Below, piece after piece: positions 25,090 to 34,965 of a DNA stretch of 64,000 nucleotides. Under the pieces are notes generated by a model. The model was not told the DNA's origin and ran no database searches. It saw nothing but the letters and a program-made list of their open reading frames with translations. Origin of the DNA: UM-FILTER-33-9 sp964530235 (lineage in GTDB: Bacteria; Patescibacteriota; Microgenomatia; UBA1406; GWC2-37-13); NCBI GenBank assembly GCA_964530235.1, contig CAZGYB010000001.1:1-64000 (forward strand), in the 5' to 3' direction. The translations under genes and the position numbers were made by a program. Position 1 is the first letter of the stretch. Each line of letters opens with the position of its first letter.

Positions 25090-25127
25090 CCGCCTTCGCC
25101 CGACGAAGCCTTGGCGAAGTCGGGCAT
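25090..25127. repeat. REP-like intergenic hairpin
   Basis: Two alternative 7-bp stems overlap: CTTCGCC/GGCGAAG and GCCCGAC/GTCGGGC. It shares TCCGCCTTCGCCC with the element inside the GH18-like gene and lies in the 103-bp gap before the methyltransferase gene. Confidence 0.7.
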
Positions 25128-25167
25128 CACGGACTTTAGCAGATTCGGTCGGCAAAAAAATTAGCAT

Positions 25168-25761
25168 ATGATAAACTTCGCGCTCAAGTTAGTAATGGAG
25201 CATATTGGTTTTCCTCTCAGGTGGCGATTTCTTAAAAAACGGCTCTCTCCATATTTGGCAGACGTACAAAATGTGCTTGACCTTGGAGCCTCAGACGGCA
25301 GACTCGCGCACAAACTCAAAGCGAAAAATTCTCATTTGACGTTTACCGGTGTAGATACGCATGTACAAAAAGTTACCTATATCCCCATCAAAAAATATGA
25401 CGGGAAAAAGCTCCCCTTTCCGGACAAATCTTTTGATTGCGTAATGATTATTGATGTACTTCACCACGATAAAAATCCCGAACGATTATTACGCGAAGCA
25501 AAACGCGTTTCAAAAAAATACATTCTTATCAAAGATCATTACTTTATCAACAGACTTGATCATGCCTGGCTCAGCTTTGCCGATAATTTTGGAAATAATT
25601 CCTATGGAATTCATAACCAATTCAACTACTTTACTCTTACCCAATGGCAGGCAGTTTTTAAAACACTTCGCTTATCACTTGTTCGGTCAGAAAGATTCCG
25701 TTATATCCCTATTGACCCATGCCGGCACATAATATTCCTTCTATCAAAAACTTCTGATTAA
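25168..25761 (+). CDS. class I SAM-dependent methyltransferase
   Basis: 197 aa. Motif I VLDLGASDGRLAHKL near 36-50, acidic GVDTH at the end of strand 2, LPFPDKSFDCVMIIDVLHHD (motif IV region) and PERLLREAKRVSKKYILIKD. Substrate unknown; the DHYFINRLDHAWLSFADN tail resembles small-molecule methylases of the Methyltransf_11 group. The C45-like gene follows 10 nt downstream, so they probably form one operon. Confidence 0.9.
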   Translation: MINFALKLVMEHIGFPLRWRFLKKRLSPYLADVQNVLDLGASDGRLAHKLKAKNSHLTFTGVDTHVQKVTYIPIKKYDGKKLPFPDKSFDCVMIIDVLHHDKNPERLLREAKRVSKKYILIKDHYFINRLDHAWLSFADNFGNNSYGIHNQFNYFTLTQWQAVFKTLRLSLVRSERFRYIPIDPCRHIIFLLSKTSD

Positions 25762-25771
25762 CCATAACTCT

Positions 25772-26749
25772 ATGAAACATCAGCATTATTTTGAAGTTAA
25801 CGCCCGCTCAAATTATAATCTTGGTTTTCAGGAAGGTGTACTTTTCAGAGAACAGGCACAACAAGCGTATGGTCAAAAGTCTAAAAACCCAACATGGAAA
25901 AAGAATGTCAAGGACGCACTTTCACATCTCCCTGAAACAGAACAAGCATTCCCTCATTATCTCGACGAATTAAAAGGATACGCACGCGGTGCAGAAATCC
26001 CTTTTGAAGCATTATGGACTATAAGCATAGAAGAAGAACTTGGCCAAGAAAACCGCTGTACAACAATAATTACTAACAACGGTAGTCTGATTGCGCATAA
26101 TGAGGATGCGGAAAAAGGAGCTGAGGAATCAATCTGCATTCTGAAAAAAACCTTGCCTCATATTTCTATTTTTGAGCTTTTTTACTACAACACGCTCGGA
26201 GGAAACTCCATTTCTGTAAACTCCAACGGTTATATCCATGCGGTAAATACTCTCACTTCTTCAGATATGCGCAAAACCGGAATACCGCGCAATGTGATCG
26301 CCCGATGGCTGTCGGAAACTAAATCTCCTGAAACAGATTACCAAAAACTATGTACTTTTCAAAGATCAAGCGGATATAATCATATCTTCATAAATCAACA
26401 CGGTGGTTTGTGGAATATTGAGTCAAGCGCCCTGCGGCAAAAGATGACTTATATCACTTCCCCGTTTGTCCATACTAACCATTTTCTTACTGAGATTCAA
26501 TCTGTTGAATACAACGATAACAAAAACGGCACACTGAACAGATACGTCTCAGCAGTAAATCAAATCAGAGCCACTATGCCGACCCAACAAGTACGATCGA
26601 TGATGAGTGATAAAAGCGGAGGAACAAAACGAAGCATTTTTAACGAACGCACGATCGCTCGTTCAGTTATTGATCTTAAATCAAAAATGATATCTATTTG
26701 GTTAGCCCGGGAAAAAGACAAGAACTGGATTGAATACCCACTTCTTTAA
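25772..26749 (+). CDS. C45-like Ntn hydrolase / acyltransferase
   Basis: 325 aa. NRCTTIITNNGSLIAHNEDA is the start of the catalytic domain of C45 (acyl-CoA:6-aminopenicillanate acyltransferase-like) Ntn hydrolases; Cys96 would become the N-terminal nucleophile after self-cleavage. GYIHAVNTL and PRNVIARWLSE are family-like downstream blocks. The 95-residue propeptide has typical family length. No signal peptide. It would hydrolyse or transfer an acyl group on an amide; the substrate is unknown. Confidence 0.82.
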   Translation: MKHQHYFEVNARSNYNLGFQEGVLFREQAQQAYGQKSKNPTWKKNVKDALSHLPETEQAFPHYLDELKGYARGAEIPFEALWTISIEEELGQENRCTTIITNNGSLIAHNEDAEKGAEESICILKKTLPHISIFELFYYNTLGGNSISVNSNGYIHAVNTLTSSDMRKTGIPRNVIARWLSETKSPETDYQKLCTFQRSSGYNHIFINQHGGLWNIESSALRQKMTYITSPFVHTNHFLTEIQSVEYNDNKNGTLNRYVSAVNQIRATMPTQQVRSMMSDKSGGTKRSIFNERTIARSVIDLKSKMISIWLAREKDKNWIEYPLL

Positions 26750-26794
26750 TCAATAAAGATAGATTTATTAAGTCTCTGCAAAAGGCATTGTTTA

Positions 26795-26823
26795 TTGAGA
26801 AATATTTTATAGTATGTTATACT
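26795..26823 (+). promoter_or_regulatory. promoter of the radical SAM gene
   Basis: TTGAGA at 26795-26800, a 17-bp spacer and TATACT at 26818-26823. The ATG is at 26837, giving a leader of only about 7 nt. Confidence 0.65.
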
Positions 26824-26836
26824 ATACACATTAAAT

Positions 26837-28435
26837 ATGTATACTGAATCTAAAAGACCTCCAGTAACACCTGCAGAAATCTGGGCTGCAAACTTACCAA
26901 TTGAGCAGAGGGTTTTAGCTCTTACTTCATATTATGGTCTTCAAAACGCTCCCCAACATATTGTATTTATATCTCATGCAAAAAGGGAGGGAAACGGTCC
27001 TCGCGACACCCGTGCCGGAAATCATTTCCGGTCACTTGTTGGTAATCGAGCTACTCAATGGAGTACCGCTGCACAAATTTTTGAAGCAGAAATGCAGTCT
27101 ATGTTCCCCTATAAACCGTTCTCTATTGTAGAAATCCCATTTTCAGAATGGTCCAAGCATCAATCCCTTATCAAACAAGCTGATCTGGTATGTGCAAGTC
27201 CATACCCTTCCGATATTCATTATGTTGCTCAAATTGCTCAATTTCATCCAGATGCACCCCTTCTGATCGGCGGTGCTTTTGCTACCAGAAACCCTTCACT
27301 CTTATCTAAAACGCTTCCACAAGGCATTATCGTACAAGGGAGAATGGAAGGGCAATTGCCATATGTGTTTCATAAAATACAGGCTGGCTTTTCCGGAGTA
27401 GTTAATCGAAAAAAGGCTGAAGTTGGTCCTTTTGATGCAACGCAAGATTATTACACTCTGAAGCGATTGGGGAAAGAAAATACTTCAAACACCCGCGACA
27501 ACCCTGCAGGAGTAGTAGTTGAGTCAATTCTCGGATGTAATGAACGCTGTACATTCTGCAGTATTCTATCCCATGTAGAAAACCCTCGAGACCCATATCA
27601 GGTTGTTGCAGAGCTTCAAAAACTTTCCAACAATGGCGTTCGTTATGTACTATTTGCAGACGATAACCTTTCACGGAATTCTCCTGAAAACCTGTCTATC
27701 ATATTTACAGCAATAAAAGAATTTGGAATGGCATGGGCTGGTGAAGGATCACGCGAACTATTAAATCATCCCGAACTTGCTCGGCTCATGGGTGAAACAA
27801 ACATTGGATTTCTTCACGGTATTGACGATTTATCTGAATCAGTCCAAGGCGCTCATTCCCAAAAAACACGAACACCTGATGAAGTTATAAGAGATCTCGA
27901 GCAATTCAGAAAAAACGGTTTTCTCGTTTTTGGCTCTATTGTGGTTGGGTTAGACAATCATCGCTACCCTGATACATTTATTAAAATTCGCGATCAGGCA
28001 TTAAAATCACCTGTCCCTTTCATCGTTCAGACTGCGGTTCCCTTCCCGGGAACAGAATTCTATCTTCGTGCGAATAGAGGAGGAAGATTGCTTTCAGAAG
28101 ATTTACCAGATTATAACTTTGGTCAGATTGTTTATAACCCATTACACATGTCGGTTGAAGAACTTATTACCGGAACACGATGGTTACAAAGAGAACTAGC
28201 ATCTCCTGAACGTGTCGCACGAATTGTTACTGAAGCAGCGAGAGCACATCCAGGTAAATTCCTGAAACACCCAAGAGCGTTTCTTTCAGTACTCCTGCTT
28301 TCAATAGATAACGGCTTTACCGGTTTAACTACTCAACCGAATGATAGTTTAGTAAGAGAGTCACAATCATACCTTAATTCTTTTTGGAATGCTCTTCCTC
28401 AACAGATAAGAGAAATACTCACCAAAATAAGTTAG
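26837..28435 (+). CDS. B12-binding-type radical SAM protein
   Basis: 532 aa. Residues ~100-200 (ADLVCASPYPSDIHYVAQIA, APLLIGGAFATRNPS) look like a cobalamin-binding-type Rossmann domain. GCNERCTFCSI at about 233-243 holds the CxxxxCxxC-type cluster site, here spaced C-N-E-R-C-T-F-C (CxxxCxxC), followed by YVLFADDNLSRN and a TIM-barrel block to ~430. It is probably a methylthiotransferase- or anaerobic-cyclase-type enzyme; the reaction is unknown. The N-terminal 90 residues are not family sequence that I recognise. Confidence 0.88.
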   Translation: MYTESKRPPVTPAEIWAANLPIEQRVLALTSYYGLQNAPQHIVFISHAKREGNGPRDTRAGNHFRSLVGNRATQWSTAAQIFEAEMQSMFPYKPFSIVEIPFSEWSKHQSLIKQADLVCASPYPSDIHYVAQIAQFHPDAPLLIGGAFATRNPSLLSKTLPQGIIVQGRMEGQLPYVFHKIQAGFSGVVNRKKAEVGPFDATQDYYTLKRLGKENTSNTRDNPAGVVVESILGCNERCTFCSILSHVENPRDPYQVVAELQKLSNNGVRYVLFADDNLSRNSPENLSIIFTAIKEFGMAWAGEGSRELLNHPELARLMGETNIGFLHGIDDLSESVQGAHSQKTRTPDEVIRDLEQFRKNGFLVFGSIVVGLDNHRYPDTFIKIRDQALKSPVPFIVQTAVPFPGTEFYLRANRGGRLLSEDLPDYNFGQIVYNPLHMSVEELITGTRWLQRELASPERVARIVTEAARAHPGKFLKHPRAFLSVLLLSIDNGFTGLTTQPNDSLVRESQSYLNSFWNALPQQIREILTKIS

Positions 28436-28469
28436 TCCTAAGAAACTGGTTCAAGAATAAAAGATACTA

Positions 28470-28847
28470 TTAATACTCCCTCAAAAAATCCCGGTACAGT
28501 TTTTCAATCTGCCGATCGTTAATCGCATGATGCCGTCCGCGGTGCGATAGAAGCGCTCCGGAAAACGTTTTGGGTATATGCATGAGTTCGTGAATCAGTG
28601 TTTTTATTTTGTCACGTTCGGAAAGTTTATCAAACTTTTTTGCAATCACTTCTATGATGTAATGGGGCTCTATACCAACAACTTCTGTAAATAATCTGCT
28701 CATTCCCCATATACGCGCATAAGCACGCGTTTTTGCGTCAAGCGAACGAATGCAGTGAATATTTTTTATTTTGATATGCGAAAATTCCAAGCGTTGAACA
28801 AGAAATCCGACACGTTTTTGAATATCCGGCGCGATTTGGTAGTTCAT
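28470..28847 (-). CDS. small putative metallopeptidase (HELMH)
   Basis: 125 aa. LIHELMHIPKTFSGALLSHR has HExxH at 86-90 and further His at 102, 106 and 107. The upstream TRAYARIWGMSRLFTEVVGI and YIIEVIAKKFDKLS resemble a family annotated as putative phage-type metallopeptidases. Size fits a single-domain protein. No signal peptide. Substrate and role are unknown. Confidence 0.78.
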   Translation of the reverse strand: MNYQIAPDIQKRVGFLVQRLEFSHIKIKNIHCIRSLDAKTRAYARIWGMSRLFTEVVGIEPHYIIEVIAKKFDKLSERDKIKTLIHELMHIPKTFSGALLSHRGRHHAINDRQIEKLYRDFLREY

Positions 28848-28862
28848 AACAGATTATTGAGC

Positions 28863-28892
28863 TTGACAAACAACTCAAATCCTTATTATAGT
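28863..28892 (+). promoter_or_regulatory. promoter of the large NHL/Calx-beta gene
   Basis: TTGACA at 28863-28868 and TATAGT at 28887-28892 (18-bp spacer). The leader is about 25 nt and pyrimidine-rich, without an obvious ribosome-binding site. Confidence 0.65.
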
Positions 28893-28924
28893 AAAGTATA
28901 GATCAAACTTTTACCAATTTTTTC

Positions 28925-31900
28925 ATGCCTATCAGTAGTTTTTTACTCCAGAGCAAAGTATCAGTCCGTTTCAAAAAAACCATCGTTGCATTCCTCACCG
29001 TATTTGCTACGGTATTGTTTTTTTCGCCTGTGGTCTCAGCCCAAACCGGCTGCTACACAACACAAACATGGAACAAATTTTTATATAAATTTACCGGAAA
29101 CTGGTCTGATGCAACAGTTACTACTGCCGGAACCGGGATATACATTGCAAACTCAAACTACTCGCGTATCGAGCAGTATACCATTACCGCAAGCCCGTTT
29201 GCCCTTTCCTATGTGCGCGACTGGGGAGGCTACGGAATTGCGGACGGAAAACTAAATCAACCCCAAGGAGTCACTGTTGACTCAAGCGGAAATGTGTATG
29301 TGGTTGATACCGGCAACAACCGGATACAGAAATTCACCTCAGCGGGGGTTCACACTGCAACCTGGGGAACAGCCGGATCCGGCAACCTGCAGTTCAATAA
29401 TCCGACCGGAATCGCCACTGATAATACATATTTGTACATTGTGGATACCGGCAACAACCGGATCCAGAAAATCACGGTAAACGGAGTGTTTACTTCCGCA
29501 TGGGGTTCACTGGGATCAGCAACAAGTCAGTTCAGCAGTCCTAAAGGAATATTAGTATACAACGATGGGGTAAATACATATATTTATGTTGCAGATACCG
29601 GAAATAACCGAATCATGCGGTTTGAAACCGACGGCAGCCCGACAGTTCTTAACTCTGTCTGGGGATCGTATGGATCAGGAAACGGCCAGTTCAACCAGCC
29701 TCAACGGTTGGCAATGGATAGCAACTACGATCTGTACATTACTGACACAACCGGCCGGGTTCAGAAATTTAACCCCATCGGCACATTTCTTCTCACCTGG
29801 TCCCCCACAAACGGCGTGAGCAGTATCACCGCCCGCGGAACAGCGATCTACCCCATTATCCCGTATACCCAAATCAGCAAGTACTCAACATCAGGCATTC
29901 TTGATTCTTCGGTAACCTCAGAAATTCAGGAGCCCATAGATGTTGCGCTTGATCTATCGAATAACTTTTATTTCAATAACAATCACACCCTTACTATTCA
30001 GAAGTTTAGCGCTTCTTTTACCCCACTTGCAGAATGGGCTGGAAACACGGCGTTTTCTAATCCCATGGGCATCGGCGTCAACACCGCAGGACAGACGTGT
30101 GTTGCAGATACTGGAAACAACATGTTACAGGTGTTTGATTCAAGCGCCACATGGCTACGAGATATTACCCCGATTCCAACCATCGGAGCATTGTCCGGAC
30201 CAAAAGATGTGGCAAATGAAGATACTGGAAAAATGTATATTGCAGACACCGGAAACAACCGGGTTTTAAAATTTTATCCGGACGGAAACTTTATCTGGGC
30301 AATCGGAAACCCCACCCCTTCTCTTGCACCACCCGGGGCAGGTACACCGACCCCAACCCCCCCTGCAGGATCGTTTTACAACCCTTACGGAATTACGGTT
30401 GATCCATATAATAATATTTATATTGCAGATACTTCACATCATCGTATTCAAAAGTACAACGCAAACGGCGAATACCAAAGCATGTGGGGTGAGTACGGTT
30501 CTGCGGACGGCAAACCGCAACCCCAACTAGACAGCCCGCAGGGGATGGCTATTGATACCGCAAACAATATTTATGTTGCAGATACCGGAAATAACCGTAT
30601 TCAGCGTTTCAACAGCACCGGAGGAAATCAGGTTTGCTGGGGTGAATACGGGAGCGGAGACGGACAGTTTAACGTACCCCGCAACATTGCGGTTGATTCG
30701 GTAAGCAGAATATATGTGAGCGATATATCAAATAAACGCATCCAGATTTTTGGTACTCCTGCAACATTTGCGTCTGTAAGTATTACACAAACGAGTGGAA
30801 CAAATATCACTGAAAATGGCATTATTGATTCTTATTCTGTTAAACTCACGACGCAACCGTCTGCAAATGTTGCGGTAACAGTTACTCCCGATGCGCAGGC
30901 AACCCCATCTTCATCTCTGCTTACCTTTACTCCATACAACTGGAATGTTCCTCAAACAGTCACCGTCACAGCAGTGCACGATTACATTGAAGAAGGAGAC
31001 CATACGTCAACCATCTCTCATACTGCTTCATCTGCAGACACCACGTACAATGCTATCGCAATCGGAAGCGTCATTGCTAATATTACGGACACTGATCATG
31101 CTGGGGTAACATTTGTCGAAGGAGGCGGATCAACAGCGGTAAATGAATCAGGAACAACCGACACCTATACCGCGGTTCTCGACTCAAAACCCACCGCAAA
31201 TGTCACAATAACGGTCAGTCCAGACTCTCAATCTACGGTATCACCTACCACACTCACTTTCACCACAAGCAACTGGAATACGCCACAAACAGTAACCGTA
31301 ACGGCAGTACATGACTACGTTGATGAGGGAGCTCACACCTCAACCATCTCCCATACTGCAGCGTCAAGCGATGCTCATTATGACGGACTCGCAGTTGACT
31401 CAATCACTGCGAACATTACTGATACTGATACTGCGGGAGTAACGTTAAACGCTGCAAGTATCGATGCTACGGAAGGCGGATCAGCAGTAACCTATACTGT
31501 CGTCCTTAACTCAAAGCCAACCAGTTCTGTTACCGTAGCTCTTACGCCCAACGCCCAAGTAACAGCAGCTCCAGCTTCTCTTGTTTTTTCTGACACTACC
31601 TGGAACACTCCGCAAACCGTGACGGTTAACGCAGTTCACGATTATTTGATTAACGGAAGCCGTACTGTTACCATAACCCATTCCGCAACCTCGTCTGATT
31701 CAAACTATAGCGGAATTTCAATCTCTGCAATGGATGTGAATATCACCGACATTGATACAGTGGGAATAGTCCTGACTCAGACCGACGGGGACACATCGGT
31801 TACCGAAACGGCAAACGGAAGCTCAAAGGATACTTATACTATTGCCCTTCACAGCAAGCCGACTGCAACCGTTACCCTGAACTTAACCTCAACCCTTGAG

Positions 31901-33466
31901 GCAACAACAACAGCGTCAACCTATACATTCACCACCCTAAACTGGAATGTTCCCCAAACTGCAACCGTAAGCGCTATCAATGATGACGTCGCCCGTGGAG
32001 TCCATACCGCAATTGTGATGCACACCGCAACGTCAGCTGATTCAGACTATAACAACTTTTCGGCTGGACTTGGTGTGACTGTTACCGATATGAGCTCGCT
32101 TGGCATTGTGCTTACTGCGCCAAACGGTGCCGTTAATCCAGTTGAAGCCGGAGCTGATGATCTGTATTTAGTGAAACTGAGCAGCAAACCATTAGCGGAT
32201 GTAACCATTACCATAAGTGGTGGAACTCAATCAACTGTTTCGCCTTCTACTCTGACCTTTACGCCGGTTAACTGGGGAGCAAACCAGATTGCAACCGTTT
32301 CCGCAACCAATGATTATTTAGTTGAGGGTCCCCATACTGCAACGGTTACTCATACTGCATCTTCATCTGACCCTGACTACGAGGGGGTTACCCAAGATCT
32401 CACCGTAAATATTACTGACGACGACAGCACTGTTCCCGGAGTTGCTGTAGTACAGACGGGAAACGGAACAGAGGTTTCTGAATCAGGAACAACCGACACA
32501 TACACGCTTGCACTCACCAGCCGACCAACCGCAAATGTCCGCATTCGTGTTCTTGGCGATAACTGGGAAGCAACTTCAACTGCATCTATCTATACCTTTA
32601 CAAACTCAAACTGGAACACTCCACAGACAGTAAGCGTTCGTGCAAATGATGATACACGCATTGACGGCGGTCAAACAACTATTTTTATACACATTGTTAC
32701 TTCAACTGACGCACACTATCAGGCAATAGCCGTTGACAGTGTTGTTGTCCAGGTGAACGACAATGACTCCGCTGCACCTGCATCAGCACCAGTCTGCGGA
32801 AGCACGCCACCCTATGATACTCCTCACCTTTTCCAGATTAACACCACTGCAAATACCGCAACACTTTACTATACCCCCATCAAAGACAACATTAGTTACT
32901 ACTATATCGCCTACGGATATCAACCTGGCGATATGCGCTTTGGAGCCAGTTATAATTTTGGCTCATACGACGGGGTAATCGACTACACCGTCAACGCTCT
33001 TGATGCAGGCACCCAGTACTATTTTATGGTTCGGGGAGGAAACGGATGCGCCACCGGCAAATGGTCTAACTCTCTATCAGCAACTACCGCAGCAAGCGGA
33101 AGCGCAAGTACCCGTATTTATTATGCTCCAGCCTCTTCTCAACCTGCATACGCTTCAGGTGCAAGTGGATCAGGAGGGGGAACTTCGGCTTCAATACAGT
33201 TTACCCGAAACCTTTATCCGGGAAGCCGAGGTGCTGACGTCCGCGCACTTCAGCAATTCCTCAATGCAAACGGGTATACGGTCGCTTCAAGCGGACCTGG
33301 TTCACCCGGCAATGAAACAGATCTATACGGCAACTTAACCACAGCTGCTGTCAGAAGATTCCAGGAAGCTCATTATGTACAAATTCTCTCTCCGCTTGGC
33401 TATTCATCAGGCACCGGTATTCTGGGCCCTTCAACCCGCGCTTACATTAATTCGGGAGGAAAATAA
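28925..33466 (+). CDS. large secreted NHL + Calx-beta-like repeat protein
   Basis: 1513 aa. Signal peptide at ~18-40 (IVAFLTVFATVLFFSPVVSA). Residues ~95-620 hold about ten NHL-type propeller blades (YVVDTGNNRIQKF and variants). From ~620 to ~1290 come six or seven ~100-residue Calx-beta-like repeats, each with a NWN.PQTVTV core and ending N.TD.D. A fibronectin-like stretch follows, then a C-terminal peptidoglycan-binding-like domain (LYPGSRGADVRALQQFLNAN on to GPSTRAYINSGGK). Probably wall-bound and surface displayed, for adhesion or host contact. Repeats differ enough to be old. Confidence 0.92.
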   Translation: MPISSFLLQSKVSVRFKKTIVAFLTVFATVLFFSPVVSAQTGCYTTQTWNKFLYKFTGNWSDATVTTAGTGIYIANSNYSRIEQYTITASPFALSYVRDWGGYGIADGKLNQPQGVTVDSSGNVYVVDTGNNRIQKFTSAGVHTATWGTAGSGNLQFNNPTGIATDNTYLYIVDTGNNRIQKITVNGVFTSAWGSLGSATSQFSSPKGILVYNDGVNTYIYVADTGNNRIMRFETDGSPTVLNSVWGSYGSGNGQFNQPQRLAMDSNYDLYITDTTGRVQKFNPIGTFLLTWSPTNGVSSITARGTAIYPIIPYTQISKYSTSGILDSSVTSEIQEPIDVALDLSNNFYFNNNHTLTIQKFSASFTPLAEWAGNTAFSNPMGIGVNTAGQTCVADTGNNMLQVFDSSATWLRDITPIPTIGALSGPKDVANEDTGKMYIADTGNNRVLKFYPDGNFIWAIGNPTPSLAPPGAGTPTPTPPAGSFYNPYGITVDPYNNIYIADTSHHRIQKYNANGEYQSMWGEYGSADGKPQPQLDSPQGMAIDTANNIYVADTGNNRIQRFNSTGGNQVCWGEYGSGDGQFNVPRNIAVDSVSRIYVSDISNKRIQIFGTPATFASVSITQTSGTNITENGIIDSYSVKLTTQPSANVAVTVTPDAQATPSSSLLTFTPYNWNVPQTVTVTAVHDYIEEGDHTSTISHTASSADTTYNAIAIGSVIANITDTDHAGVTFVEGGGSTAVNESGTTDTYTAVLDSKPTANVTITVSPDSQSTVSPTTLTFTTSNWNTPQTVTVTAVHDYVDEGAHTSTISHTAASSDAHYDGLAVDSITANITDTDTAGVTLNAASIDATEGGSAVTYTVVLNSKPTSSVTVALTPNAQVTAAPASLVFSDTTWNTPQTVTVNAVHDYLINGSRTVTITHSATSSDSNYSGISISAMDVNITDIDTVGIVLTQTDGDTSVTETANGSSKDTYTIALHSKPTATVTLNLTSTLEATTTASTYTFTTLNWNVPQTATVSAINDDVARGVHTAIVMHTATSADSDYNNFSAGLGVTVTDMSSLGIVLTAPNGAVNPVEAGADDLYLVKLSSKPLADVTITISGGTQSTVSPSTLTFTPVNWGANQIATVSATNDYLVEGPHTATVTHTASSSDPDYEGVTQDLTVNITDDDSTVPGVAVVQTGNGTEVSESGTTDTYTLALTSRPTANVRIRVLGDNWEATSTASIYTFTNSNWNTPQTVSVRANDDTRIDGGQTTIFIHIVTSTDAHYQAIAVDSVVVQVNDNDSAAPASAPVCGSTPPYDTPHLFQINTTANTATLYYTPIKDNISYYYIAYGYQPGDMRFGASYNFGSYDGVIDYTVNALDAGTQYYFMVRGGNGCATGKWSNSLSATTAASGSASTRIYYAPASSQPAYASGASGSGGGTSASIQFTRNLYPGSRGADVRALQQFLNANGYTVASSGPGSPGNETDLYGNLTTAAVRRFQEAHYVQILSPLGYSSGTGILGPSTRAYINSGGK

Positions 33467-33473
33467 ATAGCAT

Positions 33474-33518
33474 AGTTTATAAAGTTTATAAAGTTTATAA
33501 AGTCTAAAGTTTCTAAAG
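33474..33518. repeat. AAAGTTTATA-type array, left arm
   Basis: AGTTTATAA units repeat three times, then degenerate AAAGTCTAAAGTTTCTAAAG. The array lies in the convergent intergenic region and pairs with 33555-33591 in opposite orientation. Confidence 0.85.
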
Positions 33519-33554
33519 GAATAGAAATATTAAACTATCATGAAAAAAAATATC

Positions 33555-33591
33555 TACTTTATGAACTTTCTGGCTTTATGAACTTTATAAC
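33555..33591. repeat. TTTATGAAC-type array, right arm
   Basis: ACTTTATGAACTTTC, GGCTTTATGAACTTTATAAC units are the complement of the left arm at 33474-33518, with ~36 bp and no gene between them. Confidence 0.85.
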
Positions 33592-34934
33592 TACTCATAT
33601 ATATATAAATCCATCCCTACATACGATAGTTCGTATACTTCCTGTGCTGATCCGATATCAAGCGATATGCATCCGCCGGTATGCGGAGAACCTAAAAACT
33701 CACGGGGTCGCTGTTTACGTTCTCCATCGCCGGTATACCAATACGGCAGTTCATGTATGCCAAAATATGCATTCACTTCCGGACCATAATAAAATGCCAT
33801 CCAGAACGGCATCCATACGTTGTAAATATCCGAATATGCATCAAGCGCTTTATTCATAAGAGTAAAGTGGCCACGAGGAGTTGGATAATATAATCCTGAA
33901 GAAATATTGTACGTTTTAAACAAAATACCATGGTCAAAAAAATAGAGTTTTTGCTGGGAAATGTCAACCTCAATATATCTTTGTGCAAGTTCACCTTTTG
34001 AGTTTGGCCCGGTACTCGTTTTCAGCCATACAATCTTATCCGGCTCACCCTGAAAACGGGCAGTAAGAACTGACTGTATCTGTTCAACCGCAGAATCAGT
34101 ATCAACCGTAATATCACCCCCAATAAACATTTTTACCTTTGAATCAACAATCCGCTTCATACTATCTTTTCTGGAAAAAAACTCGAGTCCTCCTCGATTT
34201 GGTTTATACTGTATGTCACCTACCTCTTTCAATTCTGATGAGGTTACAAACGATTGATGCAGATTCCCCACTGCGTCTTGAATAACGAGCTCTATTGGGT
34301 TTTTAAATATTTGTTCAATTAATTTATTTGCTTTTTGCGCATCCTGTTGGTTTTTTTCATTTTTCAGCCGAACTAAAACAGGTTCTATACGAACGTTTGA
34401 TTTTCCGAATGAAAAAAGAAGTTGTTTTTGCAATGCATCGGCATCTATCACGTTTACATCGGTATTATCAACGTAAGCCAAAGTTTTTCGTATATTGTCA
34501 ACGAGATATTCATCAGGTTTGGAAGAAAAGTCTCTGGGCTTTCCTGCAAAGGTATAAAAATCCTGGGTAAAAACAAGGGTTGGCAAAATCATACGCTGGG
34601 TAAATAAGCTCTGGCCATACGCAACCGCATTTTTGGGGAAAGGCAGATGGTTTGGTTCGAACAACTGTTCTAGCGTAACTTTTTCTGAAAGCAAAATCCC
34701 CAGATCCTTATAGGTATGCTTATAAACTCTTCCCTGAAATATGAGTTCAAACGGTGTTTCGTAAGCTTTTGTCATCTGAACCAACGTCTCCGTTGATGTT
34801 TTGGATGAAACGTCAAAATGAAGTAAAAAGGTGTGCGGATAAACTAAATCTTTCACTCTAAAATATGATACAATTATGCTGACAATTGCACCCGTAACAA
34901 CAATGCTTAGGAAAGTGAAAAAGAGTCGTTTCAT
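33591..34934 (-). CDS. L,D-transpeptidase (YkuD family)
   Basis: 447 aa from MKRLFFTF (34934). A single N-terminal membrane helix anchors it outside. The middle resembles the putative peptidoglycan-binding repeats found in YkuD proteins. The C-terminal YkuD domain has YFGIHELPYW (His) and SPHTGGCISLDIGSAQEVYE (nucleophile Cys in GGCIS). It forms 3-3 cross-links or anchors proteins to peptidoglycan. The longer frame to 34973 overlaps tRNA-Arg and is rejected. Confidence 0.92.
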   Translation of the reverse strand: MKRLFFTFLSIVVTGAIVSIIVSYFRVKDLVYPHTFLLHFDVSSKTSTETLVQMTKAYETPFELIFQGRVYKHTYKDLGILLSEKVTLEQLFEPNHLPFPKNAVAYGQSLFTQRMILPTLVFTQDFYTFAGKPRDFSSKPDEYLVDNIRKTLAYVDNTDVNVIDADALQKQLLFSFGKSNVRIEPVLVRLKNEKNQQDAQKANKLIEQIFKNPIELVIQDAVGNLHQSFVTSSELKEVGDIQYKPNRGGLEFFSRKDSMKRIVDSKVKMFIGGDITVDTDSAVEQIQSVLTARFQGEPDKIVWLKTSTGPNSKGELAQRYIEVDISQQKLYFFDHGILFKTYNISSGLYYPTPRGHFTLMNKALDAYSDIYNVWMPFWMAFYYGPEVNAYFGIHELPYWYTGDGERKQRPREFLGSPHTGGCISLDIGSAQEVYELSYVGMDLYIYE

Positions 34935-34965
34935 GCATATAATTGTATACGAAATAACGGAGAAA

